A stretch of DNA of 35,774 bases from an uncultured Gammaproteobacteria bacterium (GTDB taxonomy: Bacteria; Pseudomonadota; Gammaproteobacteria; Pseudomonadales; Pseudohongiellaceae): contig CAJXIY010000021.1 in NCBI GenBank assembly GCA_913054495.1, forward strand, positions 1 through 35,774, given 5' to 3'. Both the position numbers and the translations under genes were made by a program. Every line of letters begins with the position of its first letter. Position 1 is the stretch's first letter. Below, one piece after another: positions 28,891 through 35,774 of this stretch. Under the pieces are notes generated by a model that was not told the DNA's origin, ran no database searches, and saw nothing but the letters and a program-made list of their open reading frames with translations.

Positions 28891-30384
28891 TTACTGCTTG
28901 CTGGCAATAGCAGCTGACAACTCCAGCACCGCGACGTTGGCAAAGCCTTCATCTAGTAAATGCGCGGCATGCAATCTACTCATCATGCCCCTGTCACAGA
29001 ACAATAGAAAACGCTTGCGCTTGTCCAAGGTGGTGAAACTCGTGCGCAACTGGTAAAAAGGAATATTCAACACCTCTGCCGACGCCTCTGACTGACTCAG
29101 CACCAGCGGCCTGGCTTCCAATTCTGCGGGATGGCGAATATCTATGATGGTGTGCTCCTGATCAATCTGACTGACAATTTCAACATCCACCGACTCCCGC
29201 TCGAAATCTTCGGCCAATTCGGTAATGAGTTGATGCCTGGCGTTTTTGACCGCTTCATCTAGTACGGAAAAATCGAAGCGGGTCTCGACCCGTTCGACTC
29301 GCTCAAGTTTCGCCCTGGTGGTTGGGTTCCTCGAAATAACGGCACAGTATTCGGGAATATTCCTGGAAAACTCCTCAGTCCCAATGTCCCGGGCAATATC
29401 GATGATCTGCTGTTTGTTGACCGTGCAAAGAGGTCTCAACACCAAGGTCTCGGCGACGGCATCGATGACCGCCAGATTGGGCAAGGTCTGGCTGGAAACC
29501 TGTGCCACACTCTCCCCTGTCACCAGCGCGTTAATGTGCATCTGCTCTGCGATTTTGTCGGCTACCCGCAACATCATTCGTTTCAATATCACTCCCATCT
29601 GTGCGTTGTCGATACGCTTGAGAATCTCTGCCACTACCGGCTCGAAAGGCACAGAAATAAACTTAACCCGGTGACTGCTGTGATATTTCATCCACAGGAA
29701 TAATGCAACTTCCTTCACCGCAAGCTCATGGGCTTTGCCACCGAGATTGAAAAAGCAATAGTGAGTTTGCAGTCCCCGTTTAATACAAAGATAGCTGGAT
29801 ACCGAAGAATCGAAGCCTCCCGAGATCAGGGACAACACCGAATCCTGGCAGCCCAGTGGAAACCCACCCAAACCCTGGTGCTGCTCGCTGACGATGAAGA
29901 GCTGGTCCTGGCGAATTTCGAGGGACACGGTGACATCCGGGTTTACCAGTTTGACTCCCGCTGCCTCGGTTTGCTGGTTTAAGCCGCCCCCCACATACTT
30001 TTCGACGTCCACGGACCTGAAAGTATGTCGCCCGCTGCGTTTACAACGCACCGCGAACGTTTTTCCTGCCAGTTTCGCCGCGAACGTGCGTAGACACAGC
30101 GCCAGCACGCCGTCCATATCCGGCAGTGGAAACTTTTCCACTTCCTGCACCAGTGCAATGCCCGGGATGCGGGTCAACTGCTCGACCATGAGAGCCCGCC
30201 CGGAAGCTGTTTCGCCGACGTCGGTTCTAAACTCGATGATGTCCCACTCGCCGATCACCGTGGCAGCGCTGTCTAAGGGTCTGATCACGGCTCTGATATT
30301 TTTGCGCAACTGGCGTATGAAACGTTTGCGCACGGGTCGACTCTTGATGCAAATTTCAGGAAATATCTTAATCAGGAACAGCAT
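28891..30384 (-). CDS. thiI: tRNA 4-thiouridine synthase ThiI with C-terminal rhodanese domain
   Basis: Transfers sulfur to U8 of tRNA and, in rhodanese-bearing forms, to ThiS for thiamine. About 497 residues. N-terminal ferredoxin-like and THUMP domains (KIFPEICIKSRPVRKRF; GGGLNQQTEAAGVKLVNPDVTVSLEI), PP-loop ISGGFDSSVSSYLCIKRG, and the conserved PEYCAVISRNPTT with the cysteine matching E. coli Cys344. The C-terminal rhodanese domain holds the persulfide cysteine in LFCDRGMMSRLHAAHLL. Both catalytic cysteines are therefore present. I chose ATG 30384 over TTG 30396; Shine-Dalgarno is weak for both. Divergent from the glutamine synthetase gene. Confidence 0.96.
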   Translation of the reverse strand: MLFLIKIFPEICIKSRPVRKRFIRQLRKNIRAVIRPLDSAATVIGEWDIIEFRTDVGETASGRALMVEQLTRIPGIALVQEVEKFPLPDMDGVLALCLRTFAAKLAGKTFAVRCKRSGRHTFRSVDVEKYVGGGLNQQTEAAGVKLVNPDVTVSLEIRQDQLFIVSEQHQGLGGFPLGCQDSVLSLISGGFDSSVSSYLCIKRGLQTHYCFFNLGGKAHELAVKEVALFLWMKYHSSHRVKFISVPFEPVVAEILKRIDNAQMGVILKRMMLRVADKIAEQMHINALVTGESVAQVSSQTLPNLAVIDAVAETLVLRPLCTVNKQQIIDIARDIGTEEFSRNIPEYCAVISRNPTTRAKLERVERVETRFDFSVLDEAVKNARHQLITELAEDFERESVDVEIVSQIDQEHTIIDIRHPAELEARPLVLSQSEASAEVLNIPFYQLRTSFTTLDKRKRFLLFCDRGMMSRLHAAHLLDEGFANVAVLELSAAIASKQ

Positions 30385-30470
30385 GGATAAACTCAATTGA
30401 CGTGAAGGTGAAATAGGCTCGAGAGCTAGGCGAGGAATATTGCCGATCTATTGGGTATTTCACTGGAAAA

Positions 30471-30485
30471 GCACTTTATTGGTGC
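30471..30485. promoter_or_regulatory. NtrC binding site 1 (distal)
   Basis: GCACTTTATTGGTGC: GCAC and GTGC half-sites separated by seven bases, the spacing of the NtrC consensus (TGCACC-N5-GGTGCA). The centre is 30 bases from site 2 and about 125 bases upstream of the predicted start of the sigma-54 promoter. Confidence 0.75.
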
Positions 30486-30500
30486 GGTAATATTGCCTGC

Positions 30501-30515
30501 GCACGTAATTAGTGC
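30501..30515. promoter_or_regulatory. NtrC binding site 2 (proximal)
   Basis: GCACGTAATTAGTGC, again GCAC-N7-GTGC. The 30-base centre spacing puts both sites on the same face of the helix, close to the pair upstream of E. coli glnAp2. It lies about 95 bases upstream of the predicted transcription start. Confidence 0.75.
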
Positions 30516-30576
30516 GTAATTAATCTCTGTACCGGCAAGCCTACCGTAAAATCAGGCTTTGCAGCCACCCCTTTAA

Positions 30577-30592
30577 TGGCATATATTTTGCT
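30577..30592 (+). promoter_or_regulatory. Sigma-54 promoter (-24/-12) of the glutamine synthetase gene
   Basis: TGGCATATATTTTGCT fits the RpoN consensus TGGCACRNNNNTTGCW with correct GG-to-GC spacing and one mismatch in the -24 block. Transcription would start near 30603, about 200 bases before the ATG. The two NtrC palindromes upstream strengthen the call. Confidence 0.8.
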
Positions 30593-30802
30593 CCTTCCGA
30601 AGCGCACAAGGCAAGCCAGGAAGAATTCGGCGGATAGAGTCTTCGCCATAGAGGGCAAACCCTTGTATATCGTGACCGGAACTGGAGATTGGCTGTTTCG
30701 TGTGCAGCGTCGGCTGTTATGACTTTTTGACGAAAACGGAAGTTAGAGAAATGAGCGAACGTCATCGCAATGTAAATAAGTAATTTAGGAGAACGACAGA
30801 AA

Positions 30803-31816
30803 ATGAAATCTAAACTGGAATACATCTGGCTAGACGGATACAAGCCAACACAAAGCCTGCGCAGCAAGACGCTGGTAAGAGCCGACTTCGATGGTACCCT
30901 GGAGGCGGTCCCGATGTGGAACTTCGATGGCAGCTCGACGGAACAAGCTACCGGCGGCGACTCCGACTGCCTGTTGAAGCCAGTGGCCATCTATCCTGAT
31001 CCTGATCGCGCCAGTGCCTACCTGGTGATGTGTGAAGTAATGAACTCTGATGGCTCACCACATGAGTCCAATGGCCGTGCCACTATCGATGACGATGATG
31101 AAGATTTCTGGTTTGGTTTCGAACAGGAATATTTTCTGTGGGATCTGAAGACTAATTTGCCCCCAGGTTTTCCAGCCGGTGGATATCCCGGCCCACAGGG
31201 TCCTTATTACTGCTCGGTTGGTGCGGGCAGTGCCTATGGCAGGGACTGTGTCGAAGATCACCTGGACCTGTGTATCGAAGCCGGTATCAATCTTGAAGGC
31301 ATCAACGCCGAGGTTGCGGCGGGGCAGTGGGAATTTCAGGTTTTCGCCAAGGGTGCCAAGCAAGCCGGCGATGAAGTCTGGATAGCCCGCTACTTGTTGG
31401 AGCGCACGGCCGAACGCTATGGCCTGAGCATTAACTACGAGCCCAAGCCATTGGGTAAACACCTGGACTGGAACGGTTCCGGCATGCACGCAAACTTCTC
31501 CAACGCCGCCATGCGAGATGTAGGTGATGAATCCATATTTACCAAAATCTGTGAACACTTCAGCAAAAACATAGATCGCCATATCAGCGTCTATGGCGCC
31601 GACAATGACCAGCGCCTGACCGGTGAACATGAGACCCAGGCCATCGATATGTTCAGTTACGCCGTATCCGACCGCGGCGCATCGATCCGTATCCCGTTCA
31701 CGACGATGCAGGATGGCTGGAAGGGTCGACTGGAAGATCGTCGAACAGCCTCGAACGCCGACCCCTATAAAGTGGCCGCGGTGATTATCAAGACCACTAA
31801 GGAAGCCTTGGCTTAA
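30803..31816 (+). CDS. glnII: Glutamine synthetase, type II (eukaryotic-like GSII)
   Basis: ATP-dependent ligation of ammonia to glutamate. Only 337 residues, whereas GSI (glnA) has about 470. Sequence is GSII throughout: YIWLDGYKP, PMWNFDGSSTEQATGGDSD (beta-grasp domain), FGFEQEYFL, FPAGGYPGPQGPYYCSVGAG, GRDCVEDHLDLCIEAGIN, INAEVAAGQWEFQV, HANFSN, and the C-terminal GASIRIPFTTMQDGWKGRLEDRR. The GSI adenylylation-site region is absent, so the protein should not be controlled by GlnE; control is likely transcriptional through NtrBC, as the upstream sites indicate. It occupies the position (thiI/typA side, before ntrBC) where gammaproteobacteria usually carry GSI glnA. A strong terminator follows. 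Confidence 0.96.
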   Translation: MKSKLEYIWLDGYKPTQSLRSKTLVRADFDGTLEAVPMWNFDGSSTEQATGGDSDCLLKPVAIYPDPDRASAYLVMCEVMNSDGSPHESNGRATIDDDDEDFWFGFEQEYFLWDLKTNLPPGFPAGGYPGPQGPYYCSVGAGSAYGRDCVEDHLDLCIEAGINLEGINAEVAAGQWEFQVFAKGAKQAGDEVWIARYLLERTAERYGLSINYEPKPLGKHLDWNGSGMHANFSNAAMRDVGDESIFTKICEHFSKNIDRHISVYGADNDQRLTGEHETQAIDMFSYAVSDRGASIRIPFTTMQDGWKGRLEDRRTASNADPYKVAAVIIKTTKEALA

Positions 31817-31855
31817 ATCGCCAGCACGTCCTGAGAAGCTTAATCTCCAAATCAA

Positions 31856-31883
31856 GCCCGGGTAGCTCCTACCCGGGCCTTTT
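31856..31883 (+). terminator. Rho-independent terminator after the GSII gene
   Basis: A perfect 10-base-pair stem, GCCCGGGTAG (31856-31865) and CTACCCGGGC (31869-31878), closes a CTC loop and is followed by CTTTTC. It lies 40 bases after the stop codon and should separate the GSII transcript from ntrBC. Confidence 0.92.
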
Positions 31884-31998
31884 CGTCCTATCGACGACCA
31901 TAATCACCATTACTTCAAGCCGAATTCACAACATATTTAGCCGGAACCATCGGTATTGGAGCCATGTTACACCAGGACATTGACCCCATCTTGCATAA

Positions 31999-32015
31999 TG
32001 CACCGTTTTGGTGCA
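31999..32015. promoter_or_regulatory. NtrC binding site upstream of ntrB
   Basis: TGCACCGTTTTGGTGCA is a perfect 17-base palindromic match to the NtrC consensus TGCACC-N5-GGTGCA. It lies 230 bases before the ntrB start. In E. coli a comparable site near glnLp mediates autoregulation by NtrC, so autoregulation of ntrBC is the likely role. Confidence 0.85.
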
Positions 32016-32109
32016 TAGTCTCCTTGGACTGTCTTGCTAATCTGCCCTGCCTGGCTCTAATTAACCGAATAAACACGCTATAAAGCCCATCAAGCTGCCC
32101 CATCGGTGT

Positions 32110-32125
32110 TGGTTTAGTAATTGCA
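32110..32125 (+). promoter_or_regulatory. Weak sigma-54-like promoter upstream of ntrB
   Basis: TGGTTTAGTAATTGCA has the right GG-to-GC spacing and a perfect TTGCA -12 block, but only TGG of the -24 block. It lies about 105 bases downstream of the NtrC palindrome and 120 bases before ntrB. The degenerate -24 keeps confidence low. Confidence 0.3.
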
Positions 32126-32245
32126 TAAAGGAACTGCAAGAAAAAGGAACTGCCAGCGCCCTGACCACTACCCAATCCAGGCAAAGTGCAAGCGTGGCTG
32201 CCCACCAGGCCTTGGACTTAACCGGACCCATAGCGCAACCGTAAC

Positions 32246-33334
32246 GTGACTCTGGATACTGTACATAAACGTCTGCTGGACAATCTCAACACCGGGGTAC
32301 TGTTGTTGGACGACGAGCTGCGTCTGCTTTACATCAACCTGGCGGCGGAGAATTTGCTGGAAATCAGCGACCGCAAGGCCCGGCAACTGTCAATTGCTGA
32401 CGTCTTTATCGAGGCGGCTGAAGACATTGTCGAGATGCAGGCAGCGCTTGCAAGCCATAGCAGCTTTACCCGACGCAATGCAGAATTTCTACTAAGCCAT
32501 GGCAAAGTCATTACCGTGGACTACAGCATCAATACATTCGAAGAGAATGGGCAGACCCAGGCACTGCTGGAGTTGAATTCACTGGAACACGTCAATCGCG
32601 TCAGCCGTGAAGAAACCTTGAGTTCAGCCCATGCCACCACCGTGGAACTGGTGCGTGGCCTGGCCCACGAGATTAAAAACCCGCTTGGGGGAATCCGCGG
32701 TGCCGCCCAGCTGCTGTCCCAGGAATTGCCCCTGCCTGAACTGAAAGAATATACCAATGTGATCATCGAGGAGGCCGATCGACTGCACAAGCTGGTTGAC
32801 CGTCTGGTCGGCTCCAGGCGCCCACCAGAGTTAAGAGATATCAACATTCACGAAGTTATGGAGCGGGTCAGGAACCTCGTCGAAGCCGAAATCGTCGGCA
32901 AAAGCATCCAGGTGATTACCGATTACGACCCCAGTATTCCACCGCTACATGCCGACGCCGAACAGTTGATACAGGCAATGCTGAACATCGTCCGCAATGC
33001 CATGCAATCCCTGACCAGTCCGGTGGTGAACCACGATCTGGGGAAAATTTATTTGCGCACCAGAATCATTCGCAACGCCACTATTGGTTCCAATTTTCAT
33101 CGCCTCGCCGCCAGTATAAAAATTATCGACAATGGACCGGGTGTAGACCCGGAAATCATCGACACTATCTTTTATCCGATGATAAGCGGGCGTGCAGACG
33201 GTACCGGTTTAGGTCTTTCCATTGCCCATGGCATCATTAATCAGCATAAGGGCATGATCGAATGTATCAGCAGGCCCGGGGCAACCTGTTTCAAGGTGGT
33301 GCTCCCGGTAATTGACTCGAACTCGGGCCGTTAG
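32246..33334 (+). CDS. ntrB: Nitrogen regulation sensor histidine kinase NtrB (GlnL)
   Basis: Cytoplasmic kinase/phosphatase of NtrC, controlled by the PII protein. 362 residues: N-terminal PAS domain (LLDNLNTGVLLLDDELRLLYINLAAENLL), dimerisation and phosphoacceptor H141 in RGLAHEIKNPLGGIRGAAQLL, and HATPase domain with the N box (MLNIVRNAMQSL), G1 IIDNGPGVDPE and G2 GRADGTGLGLSIAHGII. No membrane segments, as expected. Start is GTG at 32246 and lacks a good Shine-Dalgarno sequence. ntrC follows 58 bases downstream. Confidence 0.96.
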   Translation: MTLDTVHKRLLDNLNTGVLLLDDELRLLYINLAAENLLEISDRKARQLSIADVFIEAAEDIVEMQAALASHSSFTRRNAEFLLSHGKVITVDYSINTFEENGQTQALLELNSLEHVNRVSREETLSSAHATTVELVRGLAHEIKNPLGGIRGAAQLLSQELPLPELKEYTNVIIEEADRLHKLVDRLVGSRRPPELRDINIHEVMERVRNLVEAEIVGKSIQVITDYDPSIPPLHADAEQLIQAMLNIVRNAMQSLTSPVVNHDLGKIYLRTRIIRNATIGSNFHRLAASIKIIDNGPGVDPEIIDTIFYPMISGRADGTGLGLSIAHGIINQHKGMIECISRPGATCFKVVLPVIDSNSGR

Positions 33335-33392
33335 AGATCCGAACCCATGGTTTTACATTTTAATATTTGGATATTGCAGGTAGGGTAATTAA

Positions 33393-34805
33393 ATGAACTC
33401 ACAAGATACTATCTGGATACTGGATGACGATAAATCCATTCGCTGGGTGCTTGAGAAGTCTCTGAATAAGGCCGGCCTCAATACGCTGACTTTTCAAAAT
33501 GGTGATGACCTGTTGCACCGACTCGCACAGGAAACACCCGATGCCATCATCAGCGATATTCGGATGCCCGGCATCAGTGGTCTCGACCTGCTCTCGACGA
33601 TTCAAGAGACGCATCCACAACTGCCCGTGATTATCATGACGGCCCATTCCGATCTGGACAGCGCCGTCTCTTCATACAGCCGTGGCGCCTTCGAGTATCT
33701 GCCGAAACCCTTCGATATTGAAGAGGCAGTCGCCATGACCCAGCGTGCGCTGGCTCATGCCCGTGAACAGGGCGTGGAATCCGGCATCGAGACGGAGGTC
33801 GAGCCCAGCCAGGAAATAATCGGTGAGGCACCGGCGATGCAGGAGGTGTTTCGCGCCATCGGCCGGCTGTCCCAATCCAACATCTCGGTACTGATCAACG
33901 GTGATTCCGGCACCGGCAAGGAACTGGTTGCCCGTGCCCTGCATCAACACAGCCCGCGTCGTGACATGCCGTTCATACCCCTGAACGTTGCCGCTATTCC
34001 CAAAGATTTGATCGAATCAGAACTGTTCGGGCACGAGAAGGGTGCATTCACCGGCGCCTCCCATCAGCGCATCGGTAGATTCGAACAGGCCGATGGCGGC
34101 ACCCTGTTTCTGGACGAGATTGGCGACATGCCCCCAGAAACCCAGACCCGGCTACTGCGCGTACTTTCCGATGGAGAGTTCTATCGAGTAGGGGGTCACA
34201 CCTCCCTCAAGGTAGACGTACGCATAATCGCCGCCACCCACCAGAACCTGGAGCAGTTGGTGGAAGCACAGCAGTTTCGTGAAGACCTGTTTCACCGGCT
34301 CAATGTCATTCGCATTCATATCCCGCCTCTGAGTGATCGGCGTGAAGATATTCCACTGCTGGCCAGTCATTTTCTCAGCCTCGCCGCGAAAGAATTAGAC
34401 GTGGAACCTAAAATACTGCGCCCGGAAACCGAACAGTATCTCACCGGCTTGAGCTGGCCGGGTAATGTGCGCCAGCTGGAGAATTTCTGCCGCTGGGTCA
34501 CGGTGATGGCATCGAGCCGTGAAGTGCACCTGGTCGACCTGCCACCGGAATTTTCGGCGCAGGAAGCCGCCAGCAGCACCGGCGGGGTTTGGACGGTAGG
34601 CCTGCAGGAATGGGCGGACCAGCAACTGAGTCTGGGCAATACAAGCATACTCGATCAGGCAACACCGATGTTCGAACGCACCATGATTGATATCGCTCTC
34701 AAGCACACGGCTGGCCGCCGCCGCGATGCGGCCACCCTGTTAGGCTGGGGTCGTAATACCTTGACGCGCAAGATCAAGGAGTTGGGCACATTAGAACAAG
34801 ATTGA
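33393..34805 (+). CDS. ntrC: Nitrogen regulation response regulator NtrC (GlnG)
   Basis: Sigma-54-dependent activator. 470 residues in three domains: receiver (phosphoacceptor D55 in [15 protein letters not shown] in YLPKPFD), AAA+ domain (Walker [16 protein letters not shown], the sigma-54-contact loop [15 protein letters not shown], Walker [14 protein letters not shown], arginine finger region [27 protein letters not shown]), and a C-terminal Fis-type helix-turn-helix ([23 protein letters not shown]). All key motifs are intact. The predicted targets are visible in the same window: palindromes upstream of the GSII gene and of ntrB. Confidence 0.97.
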   Translation: MNSQDTIWILDDDKSIRWVLEKSLNKAGLNTLTFQNGDDLLHRLAQETPDAIISDIRMPGISGLDLLSTIQETHPQLPVIIMTAHSDLDSAVSSYSRGAFEYLPKPFDIEEAVAMTQRALAHAREQGVESGIETEVEPSQEIIGEAPAMQEVFRAIGRLSQSNISVLINGDSGTGKELVARALHQHSPRRDMPFIPLNVAAIPKDLIESELFGHEKGAFTGASHQRIGRFEQADGGTLFLDEIGDMPPETQTRLLRVLSDGEFYRVGGHTSLKVDVRIIAATHQNLEQLVEAQQFREDLFHRLNVIRIHIPPLSDRREDIPLLASHFLSLAAKELDVEPKILRPETEQYLTGLSWPGNVRQLENFCRWVTVMASSREVHLVDLPPEFSAQEAASSTGGVWTVGLQEWADQQLSLGNTSILDQATPMFERTMIDIALKHTAGRRRDAATLLGWGRNTLTRKIKELGTLEQD

Positions 34806-34935
34806 GGAGGCTGGAGGGGAACCTAATAGGACAATAACTTAAGGTTTTTGATTGGCATATTCCTAGCCAACTCTGAATATTCTGAGCATCTGAAAGTTAA
34901 ACTATTATGCCCCCGATAATCCGTACTTGAAGTCC

Positions 34936-35568
34936 TCACAGCCCGAGATACATTTCTTGCCAGTTGATAACCCGATCATGGCCACTGTAACTACCGAACT
35001 CAATAAGGGCACGGGGGTTGTCATTGTAGACATCACCGGTGGGCATTGCCGGCAGTAAATCTTCCGGCACCTCATCAAAAAGGCTGCCGCCGGCGCCACC
35101 ACGCCAGTCGTACTTCAGAAAATTCAGGGCGGCGGGCAGCAGACCACTGCCCAGATCGAACTCCACCAGGACACTGCCAATTGGCACATCGGCCGGTGGT
35201 ATGGTGACGTCGGACGGCGCCGAGGCGATGAATGGCCTGTCGCTGTCGTTCTCATCATCACCATCACCATCCTCTGAGCGGCCAGTCTGACCTCCGAACA
35301 AGGTAATATTTGTCAATCCCGCACCCTGCCCTATGGCGCTGTCACCATCGGCCAGAGCATCGGGTGCAAAGTCCGGTGCAATGTATGACCCAGGGACGAT
35401 GCTGAGCGCAGGACCCAGGCCCACATTGCTGATTACCGTACAGTCGTCGTCCGTGTTTAGCACGAAGGCGCTGCCATCCCAGAATTCCACGCGCAGTGAG
35501 ATTTCAAGCGCTTCCGTTTCTGGGCCATAGGCGTTATCGATAAACAGGCGACCGTAGAGAAACTGCAC
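34936..35568 (-). pseudogene. C-terminal remnant of an MshQ-like (DUF6701) protein, cut by IS3
   Basis: About 210 codons resembling the C-terminal DUF6701 region of MSHA-type pilus accessory proteins such as MshQ: YGRLFIDNAYGPETEALEIS, VEFWDGSAFVLNTDDDCT, GSVLVEFDLGSGLLPAAL, LNFLKYDW, and the ending NPRALIEFGSYSGHDRVINW. Full proteins of this family are commonly over 1000 residues. Upstream (toward higher coordinates) the frame runs straight into the TG terminus of the IS at 35569, so the 5' part is separated or lost. The apparent GTG start at the junction is probably an accident. The DUF6701 assignment is from pattern memory, so the MshQ name is tentative. Confidence 0.75.
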
Positions 35569-35774
35569 TGTATCCCGTCAGCCCTAGTTGGACATAATCC
35601 CCTAATTGCCTAAGAGACAGTATTGGCTCATCGTTAACTCCAAGAGGAAGTGATGATGAGAAAGAAAAGCAGTGCCCAGAAGACTATTCGAGATATTCGT
35701 CGGGCCACCCGCCGACACTACTCCGCCGAAGAAAAAATCCGCATTGTATTGGAAGGCCTGCGTGGTGAAGACAC
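35569..35774 (+). mobile_element. IS3-family element, left end (continues past window)
   Basis: Begins with TGTATCCCGTCAGCCCTAG at the edge of the DUF6701 remnant. An 84-base leader with an AAGAGGAAG ribosome-binding site follows, then orfA. The first 131 bases are identical to the remnant at 8950-9080. Because the window ends inside this repeated sequence, it may be an assembly break. The right end and target duplication cannot be seen. Confidence 0.88.
35653..35774 (+). CDS. IS3-family transposase orfA (helix-turn-helix subunit), 3' end outside window
   Basis: About 40 codons visible. The start MRKKSSAQKTIRDIRRATRR is followed by HYSAEEKIRIVLEGLRGED, the conserved N-terminal helix-turn-helix of IS3-type OrfA, which binds the terminal inverted repeats. 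Two ATG codons in tandem (35653 and 35656) follow AAGAGGAAG. OrfB (DDE catalytic part) would lie beyond the window. Confidence 0.9.
   Translation, partial: MMRKKSSAQKTIRDIRRATRRHYSAEEKIRIVLEGLRGED

Larger units (their letters stand above)
30385..30802. promoter_or_regulatory. Nitrogen-regulated control region upstream of the GSII gene
   Basis: About 420 bases between divergent thiI and the glutamine synthetase gene. It contains two NtrC-type palindromes and a sigma-54 promoter (listed separately), followed by a leader of about 200 bases with no reading frame of note. A purine-rich AGGAG lies at 30787-30791 before the start codon. No known riboswitch is recognised in the leader. Confidence 0.7.
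31885..32245. promoter_or_regulatory. Control region of ntrBC
   Basis: About 360 bases between the GSII terminator and ntrB. It holds a perfect NtrC palindrome at 31999-32015 and a weak sigma-54-like site at 32110-32125. A direct repeat AAGGAACTGC occurs near 32128 and 32146. No gene is visible here. Confidence 0.6.

Noticed and set aside
28789-28917. AGGAGG followed by ATG at 28799 with a 39-codon frame between typA and thiI
   Set aside because: The ribosome-binding sequence is only one base from the ATG, too close, and the frame runs into the 3' end of thiI on the opposite strand.
30592-30802. Glutamine-type riboswitch in the GSII leader
   Set aside because: The leader is long, but I could not find the conserved core of known glnA or downstream-peptide motifs.
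31055-31855. A 266-codon open frame antisense to the glutamine synthetase gene
   Set aside because: Mirrors codon structure of the strongly conserved GSII gene; no recognisable protein and its beginning overlaps the terminator region.
32023-32036. TTGGACTGTCTTGC as a sigma-54 promoter for ntrB
   Set aside because: GG-to-GC spacing is two bases too short for RpoN.

Overview
The window reads as a chromosomal segment of a Gammaproteobacterium, probably marine and near the Cellvibrionales/Pseudomonadales. The grounds are recognisable gammaproteobacterial gene orders: pilM divergent from the PBP1a gene, followed by aroK-aroB; rpmE next to priA; ftsN-type SPOR gene, hslV, hslU; DUF971 gene, ubiE, ubiJ, ubiB, hisI, hisE, tatABC; thiI, typA, a glutamine synthetase gene, ntrB, ntrC. 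Assignment below class is inference. Both ends cut genes: an ECF sigma factor on the left, an IS3-family orfA on the right.

Layout. 1-1.24 kb: ECF sigma factor plus a DUF3379 putative anti-sigma protein. 1.3-5.1 kb: a DmdC-type acyl-CoA dehydrogenase (-), ComF (+), and a plug-less TonB-receptor-like barrel (-). 5.4-8.9 kb (-): aroK-aroB, then hemE-folK. 8.95-9.53 kb: an IS3 remnant fused to the first 150 or so codons of pilM; pilNOPQ are missing. 10.2-16.7 kb: PBP1a, L31, a small chorismate mutase, PriA and a SPOR-domain protein. 16.7-25.0 kb: a long + strand run for protein quality control (HslVU, with a plausible sigma-32 promoter), ubiquinone (UbiE/J/B), histidine (HisI/E) and Tat export (TatABC). 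25.0-30.4 kb (-): Dtd, proline iminopeptidase, BipA and ThiI. 30.4-34.8 kb: nitrogen control module. 34.9-35.8 kb: C-terminal remnant of an MshQ-like DUF6701 gene cut by the second copy of the same IS.

The two most notable things are these. (1) The slot where a GSI-type glnA usually precedes ntrBC holds a eukaryotic-type glutamine synthetase (GSII). It has two NtrC-type half-site palindromes spaced 30 bp apart upstream of a well-formed sigma-54 promoter, and a perfect 17-bp NtrC palindrome lies upstream of ntrB. This looks like the E. coli glnAp2/glnL regulatory layout applied to a different enzyme. (2) Two identical IS3-family left ends interrupt two type IV pilus-related genes (pilM and an mshQ-like gene). 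At pilM, an IS-adjacent deletion appears to have removed pilNOPQ and placed a short IS-derived reading frame in ATGA overlap with aroK. Smaller items are structured repeats, a short motif found right after stop codons, and a tandem repeat inside an inverted repeat in the rpmE leader.
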